Assembly: GCF_003710905.1 (NCBI RefSeq)
Contig: NZ_RHHV01000009.1
Span: 222,735-286,734 of the forward strand
Length of the DNA stretch: 64,000 nucleotides
Direction of reading: 5' to 3'
Origin: Brevibacillus parabrevis
Lineage (GTDB): Bacteria; Bacillota; Bacilli; Brevibacillales; Brevibacillaceae
The translations under genes were made by a program, and so were the position numbers. The notes beneath the pieces are model-generated. The model did no database searches and was not told where the DNA came from. It was given only the letters and a program-made list of their open reading frames with translations. This document shows positions 9,149 through 18,857 of the stretch, in pieces; positions within the stretch are counted from its first letter, which is position 1, and every line of letters begins with the position of its first letter.

Positions 9149-10186
9149 TCACACGTCCCGTTTGTAGCTATGAATGAACGCGGTCAATTTTTGCAGCGTT
9201 TCTACCTTGGCGTCAGGGAATACACCGTGCCCCAGATTGAAAATGAAACCTGGCTGTTTTGTACCTTCGTCGAGAATCTCTTTCGCTTTTGCTTCGAGCT
9301 TCTCCCAAGGAGCAAGCAGCAGCGTCGGGTCGAGGTTGCCCTGGAGCGTTTTGGTCACACCCATATTGCGCGCTGTCGTGATGGAAGTGCGCCAGTCCAG
9401 ACCGACGACATCCACAGGCAAGCGGTTCCAATCCAGCAAAAGATGACCCGCACCGATTCCGAAGTAGATGGTCGGCACTCCTGTTTCTTTCAGCGCTTGA
9501 AAAATCCGGGTCATGACAGGCGTTATGTACTCGCGATAATCTTCGTCGTTCAACGCGCCTACCCATGAGTCAAACACTTGAACCGCTTGCGCCCCGGCCT
9601 TGATTTGCGCCTTCAGGTACGTGATCGTCAAGTCGCCGAGCTTCTCCATCAGCGCCTGCCAAGCTGCTGGTTCCGTGTACATGAAAGCTTTGGTCTTGTG
9701 GTAATGCTTGGAAGGGCCGCCCTCGATCATGTAGCTGGCAAGGGTGAACGGCGCTCCCGCAAAACCGATCAGCGGAACAGACAACTGCTCGCGCAACAGC
9801 TTGATCGATTCCAAAATATACGGCACGTGCGTTTCCGGCTCCAGGTCGAGCAGGCGCTGCACATCCGCCAATGACTCAATCGGATTGGCAATCACCGGGC
9901 CAATTCCCGACTCGATGTTCACGTCGACACCAATCGGTTTTAGCGGGGTCATGATGTCCGCGAACAAAATGGCGGCATCTACGCCCAACTGGTCTACAGG
10001 CAGGCGTGTCACTTCTGCGCACACTTCCGGTATGTAATTCATCTCAAAAAAGGTATACTTCGCGCGAATTGCGCGGTATTCGGGCTGGTATCGTCCCGCC
10101 TGGCGCATGTACCAGACAGGGACATGCTCTGTCGCCTCCCCGCGGCATGCTTTCAAAAACGTATCGTTAAATGGTTTTGAAGTCAT
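9149..10186 (-). CDS. hemE: Uroporphyrinogen III decarboxylase
   Basis: A 345-residue protein that decarboxylates the four acetate side chains of uroporphyrinogen III to give coproporphyrinogen III. The signature [16 protein letters not shown] near the N-terminus carries the active-site arginines. [27 protein letters not shown] and GLDWRTSI are also typical. The start is the ATG beginning [10 protein letters not shown], behind GAGAGG; an upstream in-frame start would add 28 unrelated residues. It is the first gene of hemE-hemH-hemY. Upstream on the minus strand a TTGACA and a TATCATATTGA stretch are present, but their spacing does not give a clear promoter. Confidence 0.95.
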   Translation of the reverse strand: MTSKPFNDTFLKACRGEATEHVPVWYMRQAGRYQPEYRAIRAKYTFFEMNYIPEVCAEVTRLPVDQLGVDAAILFADIMTPLKPIGVDVNIESGIGPVIANPIESLADVQRLLDLEPETHVPYILESIKLLREQLSVPLIGFAGAPFTLASYMIEGGPSKHYHKTKAFMYTEPAAWQALMEKLGDLTITYLKAQIKAGAQAVQVFDSWVGALNDEDYREYITPVMTRIFQALKETGVPTIYFGIGAGHLLLDWNRLPVDVVGLDWRTSITTARNMGVTKTLQGNLDPTLLLAPWEKLEAKAKEILDEGTKQPGFIFNLGHGVFPDAKVETLQKLTAFIHSYKRDV

Positions 10187-10324
10187 GAATAATCCTCTCT
10201 TTGCACAATAATCTGTCCCATCAATATGATACCACTGGGCATTCGACAAGTAATGACTCTTTTGTGTCAAAATCTTTTCGTTTCGCGCTTTCCAATCCTA
10301 TCCACCATTGTTGCCAAACTTCTT

Positions 10325-11173
10325 CTATTGAATGCGGATATCTCCCGTAGAAGTCTTGACATACACCTTCGGCCCCGCTGTTCCGAGCGTTCCTTTCATG
10401 TAATACCTGTCTTTTTCCTCGTAGGACATCCCTTGCCAGCCAGCCTCGATCGTTCCCGTATCTGTGGAAAGTTCCAGTTGCGCCTTTTCCGGCTGCTTTT
10501 CCACTTCCATCCGCACATCGCCCGTATCGGTCCGAATTGTCGTATTTTGCGTCAACTCAGGCAAAATCAGCTTGTCGATGTCTCCTGTGGCCGTGTCGAT
10601 CGTTACAGCGGCGCGGATTCCGGCAAGCTGCATATCCCCCGTGTCGGTCTGTATGTCCAGCCGCTCACCCGCGAAGCCGTTCAACTCCAAATCACCCGTG
10701 TGAGACGCGATGTCGGCTTTTCTCGCAGTCAACGCCCCGCTGGTGATATTGCCTGTGTCGGTTTTCAAGCGAATGCTCTCATACTGCTTTTCCGGCAACG
10801 TCACTTCCAGCTTCAAGTCGTCGTTGCCTATATAGAAAAGGCTCACGCGCAGCTTTTCCTGAACGTACACCACAAGCGTCCCGTCCGGCCTTACTTCGCT
10901 CGTAAATTGCAGGCGATCTTTTTGCATCTCGGCAACTTCTCCGACGAGCCGCACAGTCGCTTTCTCTACTTTTGCCGGCGTAATGACCAAATCTGCGGTT
11001 CCTGTGCTCACATCCACTGCCTTGAAATCTTGCTCAATCGTTTGCTGCTGCTCGACTTTTTTTAGCGAGAAGGCGAAATATTCTTGCTTGGAAAACAGCC
11101 AAACAAGCCCGCACACCCCGATGATAAACAGCAGAAAGCTGATGCCGAACAGCTTTTTTCCCCAATTTTTCAT
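10325..11173 (-). CDS. DUF4097-family membrane-anchored beta-helix protein
   Basis: A 282-residue protein with one N-terminal membrane segment (FGISFLLFIIGVCGLVWLF). A repetitive extracellular region follows, in which short units such as DTGNI, HTGDLEL, DTGDMQL, ATGDID and DTGDVRM recur. This is the hallmark of the DUF4097 (putative adhesin / LiaG-like) beta-helical family. It begins one base after the DUF1700 gene, which itself overlaps a padR gene. PadR / DUF1700 / DUF4097 is a common co-occurring trio in Bacillota, thought to act in envelope sensing. The exact role is unknown. Confidence 0.8.
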   Translation of the reverse strand: MKNWGKKLFGISFLLFIIGVCGLVWLFSKQEYFAFSLKKVEQQQTIEQDFKAVDVSTGTADLVITPAKVEKATVRLVGEVAEMQKDRLQFTSEVRPDGTLVVYVQEKLRVSLFYIGNDDLKLEVTLPEKQYESIRLKTDTGNITSGALTARKADIASHTGDLELNGFAGERLDIQTDTGDMQLAGIRAAVTIDTATGDIDKLILPELTQNTTIRTDTGDVRMEVEKQPEKAQLELSTDTGTIEAGWQGMSYEEKDRYYMKGTLGTAGPKVYVKTSTGDIRIQ

Positions 11174-11174
11174 C

Positions 11175-11726
11175 TTATTTCCCCCTGATCATCTGCACGT
11201 TAAATTGCAGATACTTTAGGAACATGCTGTAAATCCACTTGGTGAAGCGCAGCAAGCCTACCGTGAGCATTCCTCCCAGTCCGACCGATACAAGGCTGCC
11301 AAACAAGAGCAAGAGCCGTTCCTGCGACGGTTCGGGATACCCGTATTCCATCAAAATGCCAAACGGTGCCACCAGAAGCGAGAAGGAGACGGCATAGCAG
11401 GCGATCAGCACGCCGATCAAGCCAAAAAACGGCCCGAGGACAAACAGCAGATTGAAAAAGCCCAGACTGATCGTGGCGAGAATGGCTCTGGACATATTGC
11501 TTACCGATGCGTTGGACTGCGCCTGATCAATCCGGTAGCCGGCCAAAAGCTCTCTGGCAATCGTTTTTGGGCTGCCCAGGCTTTCCGCAATTTCATGCTC
11601 ACTTTTTCCTTGCTTGATCCCGATCAAAAAATGTTCGGTATAATCAGCCAGGATGTCCAGACGCTCTTTGTCAGGCAAATCGCCAAGCAACGCGCCCAGC
11701 TCATCCATAAACTCACGTCTTGTCAT
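11175..11726 (-). CDS. DUF1700 (HAAS) membrane protein
   Basis: A 183-residue protein. The N-terminal ~75 residues are a helical HAAS-type domain (EFMDELGALLGDLPDKERLDIL... SEHEIAESLGSPKTIARELL). Four hydrophobic membrane segments follow (residues ~82-180). It overlaps padR by 14 bases and is followed immediately by the DUF4097 gene, so translation of the three is likely coupled. Family members are probably signalling partners of PadR regulators at the membrane. That role is inferred from gene neighbourhood only. Confidence 0.82.
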   Translation of the reverse strand: MTRREFMDELGALLGDLPDKERLDILADYTEHFLIGIKQGKSEHEIAESLGSPKTIARELLAGYRIDQAQSNASVSNMSRAILATISLGFFNLLFVLGPFFGLIGVLIACYAVSFSLLVAPFGILMEYGYPEPSQERLLLLFGSLVSVGLGGMLTVGLLRFTKWIYSMFLKYLQFNVQMIRGK

Positions 11727-12042
11727 ACCCCAGTCCCTCCTCTATCATTTCGTTGACCCCGCGGTTGAATATGCGCCACTCCAGCACGAGATCATTCATG
11801 TAGCGTCTTCCCTGCTCGGTCAGCCGATAATATTTTCGTGGCGGCCCTTCTTGCGATTCTGTCAGATAGGTTTCAAAAAAGCCTTCCAGGGTCAATCGGC
11901 GCAGCAAAGGGTAGACGGTCCCTTCCGCAATATGAAACTTCTCGGAGATGCTCGCGACCAGTTCATATCCGTATCTGTCGCGTTTGGCGGTCAACACGAG
12001 AACACACAGCTCCAGGACACCTTTTTTAAACTGTACGTTCAT
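11713..12042 (-). CDS. PadR-family transcriptional regulator
   Basis: A 109-residue repressor-type regulator with a winged helix. Recognition motifs are DRYGYELVASISEKF, AEGTVYPLLRRLTLEGFF and GPPRKYYRLTEQGRRYM. It heads the padR - DUF1700 - DUF4097 operon and probably autoregulates it. An AT-rich stretch with partial dyad symmetry (TTGCAATATACAGTAGCAA) lies about 30-55 bases upstream and could be its operator. GGGTGATGGACA precedes the ATG. The inducing signal cannot be read from the sequence. Confidence 0.88.
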   Translation of the reverse strand: MNVQFKKGVLELCVLVLTAKRDRYGYELVASISEKFHIAEGTVYPLLRRLTLEGFFETYLTESQEGPPRKYYRLTEQGRRYMNDLVLEWRIFNRGVNEMIEEGLGYDKT

Positions 12043-12104
12043 TGTCCATCACCCATGTCAAAGCTTACCAAATTGCTACTGTATATTGCAAGGTACTTTA
12101 TGAT

Positions 12105-12137
12105 AGAAAAGACAGGGAAGTGAACATCTTCCCTGTC
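12105..12137 (-). terminator. Terminator after the 5'-nucleotidase gene
   Basis: A perfect ten-base-pair stem (GACAGGGAAG / CTTCCCTGTC) has a seven-base loop. On the minus strand it is followed by TTTTCTAT. It separates the nucleotidase gene from the padR unit. Confidence 0.85.
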
Positions 12138-12153
12138 TGATCCGTCACAACCT

Positions 12154-14028
12154 TTATTTTACTTCGACAATACGTCCTTCTACTTTCGGATTGACCACTT
12201 TGCGCTTCATCAATCCTTCTTCCACGATGCTGTACATGGACAAGCCTGTGTTGAAGAACGGCTTTTTAAAGGACTCGTAGCCATCGCCGCCAGCTGCCAG
12301 GAAGTCGATGGTCGCTACTTTGTAAGTTTTGGTCAGGTCAAGCGGCTTGTCGCCTACCTTCACTTCCAGGACGCGCTCGCCAACCGGTTTTGTCGGGTTG
12401 TAAGTAAAGCTCATGCCGCTGATTTGCGGGAAGCGTCCTGCTCCTGTGCCCACTTGGCTCACGCCGTTTTCCAGCGCCTGCTTCAGCTCTTCTCCCGTCA
12501 CTTCCACAACAGACAGTGTGTTGTTTTCAAACGGGAGCAGCGTGTACAGGTTTTTCTTTGTAATGTCTCCAGCCGGAAGCTGTGTACGGATACCGCCGCC
12601 GTTTGCCAGCGCTACATCCGCTTCATGTCCTTTGATCGACTTCGTGCGCTCCAGCATGATATCGGTAATCAGGTTACCTACGTTGGTTTCCTTCGCGCGT
12701 ACAAGCGTGCGGTCGCCGTCCAGTGGAACCTCGGATTTTGCAATGACCACATTCATGACGGAATCAATTTTCTTCACAATTTCCTGAACCATTTTGTCAA
12801 CTTCCGGATCGGCAACGACAGTTTCATCGTATTCTTTCAAGCCGCCGCTGAATGCAACCAGCTCTTTGCCCAGGTAGTACAGGTCAGCGCGTCCCAAAGA
12901 CTTGCCGTATTCCCAGTCCTGAACGATGTATGTGCCGTTGACCAGCTCAGGCTCTTTCAGTGGCGTATGGGAGTGGCCGCCGACGATCAGGTCGATGCCA
13001 GGAACGTTTTTCGCGATTTCGCGGTCCACATCTACCCCGATATGGGAGACGACGATGACGTGATCGACTTCTTTTTTCAGTTGCGGCACAACTGCTTTTG
13101 CCACTTCAACCGGGTTCTTGAAGGTCAGACCCTTCACGTTGTCAGGGTGAGTCAAAACAGGAGTGTCTTCAGCCACAAAGCCGACAAACGCGAATTTTTT
13201 GCCGCCGATTTCAGCCTTGAAGGTTGGCAGCAACAGCTCTTTGCCATCCGCTTTGAACACGTTCGCGGAAATGACCGGATGTTCCAGCATGTCGCGCAGT
13301 TTCAGCAATTGCTCGTAGCCGAAGTCAAACTCGTGGTTGCCCGCTGCCATCACATTGTAGTCGAGGCTGTTCAGGATTGGAACGACGGATTCGCCCTTGA
13401 ACTGGTTGACGAATACGGTTCCTTGGAACGTATCACCTGCATCCAGCAAAAGGAAGTTGTTGTTTTCCGCACGCCATTCTTTCAGCAAGGTGGCGATTTT
13501 AGCGAAGCCAAATTCTTTTTGGCTTTTGTCTTCCTGAATGTGTCCGTGCGTATCGTTTGTGTGAGCGATGGTTACGTGTGTCGTCGCAGCGTCACCCAAC
13601 GCCTGGAAAAACTCTCCGCGCGTCACGTTCGCCTTGTTTCCGAAAGTGACTTTGTAGCCCAGCTTTTCAGCCATTTGCGTCAGTTTTGCAGAAGTGACCA
13701 CTTGCGTCGGATTTTTGAAGTCGTCCTGGGATACTGCCCCTTGGCCTTTTGCCCAGTCCAGGTAAGGAGTTGCCCAGTGCGCGCCTTTTGCTGCCGCACC
13801 GATTTGAGCGCCTTTGAGTTTGGAGAATACAACGGTTGCCTCTGCGAGCGTTACGGTACGATCCAGAGCCAGGTCGCCGTTTTGGCCTGCTGTTACGATC
13901 GCTTTTTTCACCATCCAGTCCACGTGTTTGACAGGATGCAGTGGAGCTGCGAGTGCGGAGGACGACAGCAACGATGCGAAGACAACCGATGCAAACGCCA
14001 TCATGGTAATGCGACGTGCTTTTTTCAT
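12154..14028 (-). CDS. Secreted 5'-nucleotidase / metallophosphatase with SLH-like region
   Basis: A 624-residue exported enzyme from the ATG behind AGAGGGG. A signal peptide ends near ALA-A at residue ~27. Residues ~28-145 resemble S-layer homology repeats (AIVTAGQNGDLALDRTVTLA, HWATPYLDWAKGQGAVSQDD, NVTRGEFFQALGDA), suggesting attachment to the cell wall. The metallophosphatase domain carries HTNDTHGH, DAGDTFQG, GNHEFDFG, VVSHIGVD and VGGHSHTP, the di-metal ligands. A C-terminal 5'-nucleotidase domain holds LANGGGIR and LPFENNTLSVVEVTG. It likely hydrolyses extracellular nucleotides or related phosphate esters. It is a single gene closed by its own terminator. Confidence 0.9.
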   Translation of the reverse strand: MKKARRITMMAFASVVFASLLSSSALAAPLHPVKHVDWMVKKAIVTAGQNGDLALDRTVTLAEATVVFSKLKGAQIGAAAKGAHWATPYLDWAKGQGAVSQDDFKNPTQVVTSAKLTQMAEKLGYKVTFGNKANVTRGEFFQALGDAATTHVTIAHTNDTHGHIQEDKSQKEFGFAKIATLLKEWRAENNNFLLLDAGDTFQGTVFVNQFKGESVVPILNSLDYNVMAAGNHEFDFGYEQLLKLRDMLEHPVISANVFKADGKELLLPTFKAEIGGKKFAFVGFVAEDTPVLTHPDNVKGLTFKNPVEVAKAVVPQLKKEVDHVIVVSHIGVDVDREIAKNVPGIDLIVGGHSHTPLKEPELVNGTYIVQDWEYGKSLGRADLYYLGKELVAFSGGLKEYDETVVADPEVDKMVQEIVKKIDSVMNVVIAKSEVPLDGDRTLVRAKETNVGNLITDIMLERTKSIKGHEADVALANGGGIRTQLPAGDITKKNLYTLLPFENNTLSVVEVTGEELKQALENGVSQVGTGAGRFPQISGMSFTYNPTKPVGERVLEVKVGDKPLDLTKTYKVATIDFLAAGGDGYESFKKPFFNTGLSMYSIVEEGLMKRKVVNPKVEGRIVEVK

Positions 14029-14094
14029 AGGAAATTCCCCTCTCATCTATGTATGCAAAAAGATAGGATAACGCTTCCATTATAGCAAAATTTG

Positions 14095-14907
14095 CTAGGC
14101 TGATGGTGCAGATTTGCTGTTTTTTCCGACAAAATCGGCTATGGCTTCTGACAGTTGCTCCGGCGCTTCCAGCATCCCCATGTGTCCGGCATCAGGCAAC
14201 AACCTATGAACCACATGACTTCGTTCCACAGTGAACGTTTTTTCTACCGGAATGATCTGGTCTTTTGCCCCTGCAACCAAAAGCACAGGCAGCGCTGTCT
14301 CTTGCAAAACGTGATTGCGGTCCGGGCGATCTCGCATCGCATAAAGCGTTTGAATCGCGCCAACCGGACTGGTGGCGAACCCGATGTCTTTTGCGGTTTG
14401 GACCTCTTGCGTGAGTGAAGCGACGTGATCAGGTGCAAACAGCTTGGGCACAAGCGCTTTGATAAACGGCTCCATCCCGTTTTCGCGAATGCTGTCGGCT
14501 CCTTTGTTGCGATTCGCCTTGGCCGCTTCGTCATCCGGGAACGGCGTGGAGTGAATCAGCCCGAAGCTTGCCAGCTTGTCCGCGTGCTTTTCAGCAAAAG
14601 CGAGTGTCACATAGCCGCCGAGCGAATGGCCGAACAGATGGAATTTCGCAAGCCCTGCTGCTTCCGCCCAAAGCGCGATGTCCTCGGCAAACCGTTCCAT
14701 GGAATAAGGCTCGTCCGGAGCAGCGCTGTGGCCGTGTCCCCGCAAATCAACAGCCAATACACGGTGAGTGCGGGACAACAACGGGATCAGCTTGTCCCAG
14801 TAGCGCGAGCTGCCGCAGAAGCCGTGCAAGAGAACGACCGCTTCCCCTGTGCCCTCCTCTACATAGGCGAGCTTGACTCCGTTTGTCAGTTGAATTTCTT
14901 TTCGCAT
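14095..14907 (-). CDS. Alpha/beta-fold hydrolase
   Basis: A 270-residue enzyme of the alpha/beta hydrolase superfamily. It shows the oxyanion motif VVLLHGFCGSSRYWD, the nucleophile elbow LFGHSLGGYV (serine), an acid in LLVAGAKDQIIPV and the catalytic histidine in LPDAGHMGMLEAPEQ. A cap domain lies between. The second ATG is preferred because it stands eight bases from AAGGAG, while the first is only two bases away. Substrate unknown. There is no signal peptide, so it is probably cytoplasmic. Confidence 0.88.
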   Translation of the reverse strand: MRKEIQLTNGVKLAYVEEGTGEAVVLLHGFCGSSRYWDKLIPLLSRTHRVLAVDLRGHGHSAAPDEPYSMERFAEDIALWAEAAGLAKFHLFGHSLGGYVTLAFAEKHADKLASFGLIHSTPFPDDEAAKANRNKGADSIRENGMEPFIKALVPKLFAPDHVASLTQEVQTAKDIGFATSPVGAIQTLYAMRDRPDRNHVLQETALPVLLVAGAKDQIIPVEKTFTVERSHVVHRLLPDAGHMGMLEAPEQLSEAIADFVGKNSKSAPSA

Positions 14908-15041
14908 GTGCATCGCTCCTTGGTGATTGGTTCAGCCTGCCCGCGTGCCAGTTGCCAGCGCTGACTGCAACGCTTGAAAAAACAGCCTCCTCCAGGCCAT
15001 CTGTTCCACTTCATTTACTAGATGGGTCAAGCACTCCAACG

Positions 15042-15854
15042 CTACCCGAAATGCTTGGAAATCCGCTTCAATGCCTTTTTCAAATGCTTGCGACGACACA
15101 GCAGCACTTTTTCGATAAACCGTTTTTCTGCCCGTGTCAACAAGCCCTTGGGTACTCGGCGAATCGCTTTTTTGAGCTTTCCTTTGGGCAAGGACTGGAT
15201 TTTCTTGACCATTTTTTCCAGTTGCTTGCGGTTGTCGCGGGTAAAGCGCTTCAGCCCTTTGGGAATGCGCTGTTTTTTCTTTTCGCCGGAATGCAGGCAA
15301 AACTTGTAGGCTTTTTTGCAGGAAAACTTTTTCCTGGCGCGGCGCAGATTCCATTTAGTAGGATTACCAAACAAGGAAATCCCATGATCGATTCCGTACC
15401 ATTTGTACTTCTTCCACGACTTTTTCTTGTGCAGAATCAGGTTGCGGTTGGAGCGATCCGGGTTGAGAATCCAGGCGTCAAAAGCGACGAGCCGCGCCAG
15501 CTTTTTGGCCCCTTTGATGTGCTTGTGCGGTTTTTTCAGCCATTTCTTTTTGACTTTTTTCCAGTGGATCACTTTGCTGCCTTTGCCCTTGATGGAAATA
15601 ATTCCACGCTTGATCCGGCCGTTTGGCCCGCGCACTTGGGCTTGCATCACTTTTGCGACAGGCACCCCGAGGCTTTTCGCCAAATGCGCGGCGATGTACT
15701 CGTTTGCTACGAGAATGCGGTAATTTTTGCGATGATGCCGATATACCGTCGATTTGAAGTATCCCTTGCGTCCTTTGCGGCTTTTGACCTTCCAGATCAG
15801 TCGGCCGTACCGTTTACGCAGGCGCTTCCGATAACGCCATCTCAATCTCACCAC
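15042..15854 (-). CDS. Very basic HipA-like kinase-fold protein
   Basis: A 270-residue protein in which about one third of residues are lysine or arginine (roughly 91 of 270 by my count) and few are acidic. The middle resembles HipA-type kinases. NEYIAAHLAKSLGVPVAKV matches the substrate-lobe helix, FDAWILNPDRSNRNLIL matches the catalytic-loop region (family N-x-D-R/H...N), and WYGIDHGISLFGN matches the IDHG metal motif. The N-terminus is an arginine run (RLRWRYRKRLRKRYGR). Such a charge suggests nucleic-acid or polyanion binding. It starts at GTG after ACAGGTG, a weak site. The neighbours are unrelated. Kinase activity and role are untested. Confidence 0.6.
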   Translation of the reverse strand: MVRLRWRYRKRLRKRYGRLIWKVKSRKGRKGYFKSTVYRHHRKNYRILVANEYIAAHLAKSLGVPVAKVMQAQVRGPNGRIKRGIISIKGKGSKVIHWKKVKKKWLKKPHKHIKGAKKLARLVAFDAWILNPDRSNRNLILHKKKSWKKYKWYGIDHGISLFGNPTKWNLRRARKKFSCKKAYKFCLHSGEKKKQRIPKGLKRFTRDNRKQLEKMVKKIQSLPKGKLKKAIRRVPKGLLTRAEKRFIEKVLLCRRKHLKKALKRISKHFG

Positions 15855-15916
15855 CTGTACACCTCGTCCCTGTTTTTTAACAGTATACGAATTTGGGTGC
15901 AGAATGGTGAAATCAA

Positions 15917-15960
15917 AAGGAACATCTCCTCGCCAAAAAGCAAAAAGAGGTGTTGTTCCC
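15917..15960 (-). terminator. Probable terminator after the GyrI-like gene
   Basis: The arms GGAACA / TGTTCC, and inside them CCTC / GAGG, form an imperfect hairpin. On the minus strand it is followed by TTTTGATTT, just after the stop of the GyrI-like gene. Confidence 0.5.
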
Positions 15961-15967
15961 TTGTCGC

Positions 15968-16444
15968 TTAGCGGAGCGGAATGAAAATTTCGTACGTGTT
16001 CTCCGCTCTTTGCCGGGGATGCACGGAAGGAATGAAGCGCTGGTCGTACCGTTCCATGCGCAAAGCTTGCGGATCGACCTGGTGGCCGTGTGCGTCAAGC
16101 CAGCCAAACAACTGACGGTACGTGTCCTGCACCGTCTCCATCGGTCCTGCATGGGTGAAGCGGGCGTACGTTCTGGCTGGAAGCGTGAACCCGACCATGC
16201 CAGGAGGAATTTTTTCAAAGCCTTCTACCTCTACCACGATATACTCGGTATACATTTGGTACGTCTGGTTCTCGTCACTGATGTCATAGCGCACGTCGGG
16301 CTGCACCATAAGCGGAATCTCCCCTTGTCGCTGCAAAAACGTTTCCCACAGCTTGGGCATGTGCTCGATCAACATGGAAAACGAGCCGGAAAAGCTGAGT
16401 CCTACCACGTGTTTTTCTGGCACCTGTACAATTGTTCCTTCCAT
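15968..16444 (-). CDS. GyrI-like / effector-binding-domain protein
   Basis: A 158-residue stand-alone GyrI-like (AraC effector-binding, SOUL-type) domain. Features are VQVPEKHVVGLSFSGSF at the start, a central YTEYIVVEVEGFEKIPPGM strand pair, the LPARTYARFTHAGPM turn and a C-terminal YEIFIPLR strand. In regulators this fold binds small hydrophobic or cationic ligands. Free-standing members may sequester toxins or drugs. No DNA-binding domain is attached. It lies alone between hemL and the HipA-like gene, each with its own terminator. Confidence 0.8.
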   Translation of the reverse strand: MEGTIVQVPEKHVVGLSFSGSFSMLIEHMPKLWETFLQRQGEIPLMVQPDVRYDISDENQTYQMYTEYIVVEVEGFEKIPPGMVGFTLPARTYARFTHAGPMETVQDTYRQLFGWLDAHGHQVDPQALRMERYDQRFIPSVHPRQRAENTYEIFIPLR

Positions 16445-16532
16445 GACTCCACCTCGCTCTTTTTTGCTCCCCTCGTATTCTCATCCGTTACGGCAATATC
16501 CTGCTTCTTCCAGCCGATCTTTACAAAAAAAC

Positions 16533-16567
16533 TAAAAAAACACCTCCTGCGCAGTTGCAGAAGGTGT
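16533..16567 (-). terminator. Terminator of the hemAXCDBL operon
   Basis: The stem ACACCTtCTGC / GCAGgAGGTGT lies 12 bases after the hemL stop and is followed on the minus strand by TTTTTTTAGTTTTTT. It marks the end of the operon. Confidence 0.9.
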
Positions 16568-16578
16568 CGCTCTCTTGT

Positions 16579-17874
16579 TTATTCAGCTTCCAGCGCCTTT
16601 TTCATAGCGCGGTAGCTCGCTTCAATCGTCCGTTCAATGTCCTCTTCCGTATGTGCCAAGGAAACGAACATCCCTTCAAACTGGGACGGCGGGATCATGA
16701 CGCCTTCTTCCAGCAAATAGCTGAAGTAAGCCGAGAAACGGTCCAAATCAGCTGTTTTCGCCGTCTCGTAGTTGATGACTGGCGTATCGGTAAAGAACAG
16801 GCATACCATGGAGCCAACCCGGTTGAGCGTGTGCGGGATACCCAGCTTGCGAGCATTTTCTGCCAGTCCCTCACCCAGTCGCACAGACAGCTTTTCCAAA
16901 TACTCGTAAGCACCTGGCTTGCTCAGCTCTTGCAAGGTAGTCAAGCCTGCCGCCATTGCCAGCGGGTTGCCGGACAGCGTTCCCGCCTGATAGATCGGTC
17001 CTGCCGGGGCAATCTGCTGCATGATTTCCCGTTTGCCGCCGTACGCTCCCACCGGAAGACCGCCGCCGATGACTTTGCCCATCGTGGTCAGGTCAGGCGT
17101 GATGCCGTACAGTTGTTGAGCGCCGCCAAGCGCTACACGGAAGCCTGTCATGACTTCATCGAAAATGAGCAACGCGCCGTATTGCTTGGTGATTTCACGC
17201 AGCCCCTCCAAAAAACCGGGCTGTGGCGGCACTACGCCCATGTTGCCTCCGATTGGCTCGACAATGACCGCAGCCAGATCGTCGCCAAAGTGCTCGAAAG
17301 CGAGCTTGACGCTGTCCAAATCGTTGTATGGCACTGTGATTGTATTCACAGCGGTTCCTTCTGGCACGCCCGGACTATCCGGCAAACCGAGCGTCGCTAC
17401 GCCAGAACCGGCTTTGATCAGCAGACTGTCGGCATGGCCGTGGTAACAGCCTTCGAACTTCATGATTTTGTTGCGCTTCGTGTAGCCGCGGGCGAGACGC
17501 AGAGCGCTCATCGTCGCTTCTGTACCCGAGTTGACCATGCGCACAACTTCCACGGATGGAACCAGCTCACATACGAGCTTCGCCATCTCGGTTTCGCGCT
17601 CTGTCGGAGCACCGAAGCTGGTTCCGAGCGCAGCGACTTCCGTAATCGCCGCCAGCACGCGCGGATGCGCATGACCGAGAATCAGCGGTCCCCACGAGCC
17701 GATATAGTCGATGTAGGTGTTGCCGTCCACATCAAAAATGCGGGAGCCTTCCCCTTTTTCAATGTAGACAGGATTGCCGCCCACACTCTTGAACGCCCGC
17801 ACCGGGCTGTTCACTCCACCAGGTATGTAATGCTGTGCTTCTGCAAACAACTGAGTCGATTTTTCTCTCATCAT
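16579..17874 (-). CDS. hemL: Glutamate-1-semialdehyde 2,1-aminomutase
   Basis: A 431-residue PLP enzyme that converts glutamate-1-semialdehyde to 5-aminolevulinate, the second step of C5 heme synthesis. Signatures are [15 protein letters not shown] at the N-terminus, [17 protein letters not shown] (cofactor phosphate region), [17 protein letters not shown], and [19 protein letters not shown] with the Schiff-base lysine. Two adjacent ATGs follow GAGGTGAGCAAAAG; either may be used. It is the last gene of hemA-X-C-D-B-L, seven bases after hemB. Confidence 0.96.
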   Translation of the reverse strand: MMREKSTQLFAEAQHYIPGGVNSPVRAFKSVGGNPVYIEKGEGSRIFDVDGNTYIDYIGSWGPLILGHAHPRVLAAITEVAALGTSFGAPTERETEMAKLVCELVPSVEVVRMVNSGTEATMSALRLARGYTKRNKIMKFEGCYHGHADSLLIKAGSGVATLGLPDSPGVPEGTAVNTITVPYNDLDSVKLAFEHFGDDLAAVIVEPIGGNMGVVPPQPGFLEGLREITKQYGALLIFDEVMTGFRVALGGAQQLYGITPDLTTMGKVIGGGLPVGAYGGKREIMQQIAPAGPIYQAGTLSGNPLAMAAGLTTLQELSKPGAYEYLEKLSVRLGEGLAENARKLGIPHTLNRVGSMVCLFFTDTPVINYETAKTADLDRFSAYFSYLLEEGVMIPPSQFEGMFVSLAHTEEDIERTIEASYRAMKKALEAE

Positions 17875-17881
17875 CTTTTGC

Positions 17882-18856
17882 TCACCTCGCCAGCCATTTT
17901 GCTACATCTTTGGCATGATACGTAATAATCAAGTCTGCACCAGCCCGTTTGAAGCCAAGCAGCGCCTCCATTACGATGCGCTCTTCATCAATCCAGCCGT
18001 TGAGGGCTGCCGCTTTGACCATGGAGTATTCGGCACTCACGTTGTAGGCGACGATCGGCAGGTTGAAGTTCTCGCGCAGGCGCAGCACCATGTCCATGAA
18101 AGCCAGACCTGGCTTCACGATCAAAAAGTCTGCCCCTTCTTTTACATCAGAAGCCGCTTCCCGCAGTCCTTCCCGTGCGTTTGCCGCGTCCATCTGGTAG
18201 CTTTTGCGATCGCCGAATTGCGGTGTCGAACCAGCGGCATCGCGGAATGGGCCGTAGAAGGCGGAAGCGTATTTCACTGCGTAGGACATGATCGGAATAT
18301 GGGAAAAGCCTGCTTCATCCAAAGCTTCGCGGATCGCAACGACAAATCCGTCCATCATGTTGGACGGAGCGATGATGTCAGCGCCCGCTTTTGCCTGGGA
18401 GACCGCTGTTTTTGCCAAAAGCTCAAGCGTCTCGTCGTTGACGACTTCGCCATTGTGAATGACGCCGCAATGACCGTGGTCCGTGTACTCACACAGGCAC
18501 GTATCGGCAATCACGATCATTTCCGGGTGGGCTTCCTTGATCTGACGGATGGCTTGCTGCGTAACCGCATCGTCGTTGTACGCCTCTGTCCCGCAAGCAT
18601 CCTTGTGCTCCGGCACCCCGAACATCAGCACGGACTGGATTCCCAGCGCCACAATCTCTTTCATTTCTTCCGCCAAAACATCCAGAGAGAACTGGTACAC
18701 GCCTGGCATCGAAGCAATTTCATTTTTGATGCCGGTTCCTTCCACGACAAACAAAGGATAAATCAGATCTTCCAGGTGAATGTGATTTTCTCGTACCAGA
18801 TTGCGCATAGCCGCGCTTTGGCGCAGACGGCGATGACGGTCAAATGTAAGTGCCAT
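17882..18856 (-). CDS. hemB: Delta-aminolevulinic acid dehydratase
   Basis: A 324-residue porphobilinogen synthase that condenses two 5-aminolevulinate molecules. The zinc-binding cysteine cluster is visible in [16 protein letters not shown]. The substrate-site region [17 protein letters not shown] and the Schiff-base lysine in [14 protein letters not shown] are intact. It starts one base after the hemD stop and ends seven bases before hemL, consistent with a tightly packed operon. Confidence 0.96.
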   Translation of the reverse strand: MALTFDRHRRLRQSAAMRNLVRENHIHLEDLIYPLFVVEGTGIKNEIASMPGVYQFSLDVLAEEMKEIVALGIQSVLMFGVPEHKDACGTEAYNDDAVTQQAIRQIKEAHPEMIVIADTCLCEYTDHGHCGVIHNGEVVNDETLELLAKTAVSQAKAGADIIAPSNMMDGFVVAIREALDEAGFSHIPIMSYAVKYASAFYGPFRDAAGSTPQFGDRKSYQMDAANAREGLREAASDVKEGADFLIVKPGLAFMDMVLRLRENFNLPIVAYNVSAEYSMVKAAALNGWIDEERIVMEALLGFKRAGADLIITYHAKDVAKWLAR

Positions 18857-18857
18857 G

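Noticed and set aside
10325..11173. Repeated DTGD units as tandem DNA repeats
   Set aside because: The units are degenerate at base level and are explained by the beta-helix repeats of the DUF4097 protein.
12424..14085. Plus-strand open frame of more than 500 codons opposite the 5'-nucleotidase gene
   Set aside because: It is the antisense shadow of a GC-rich gene; no family motifs, biased composition and no ribosome binding site.
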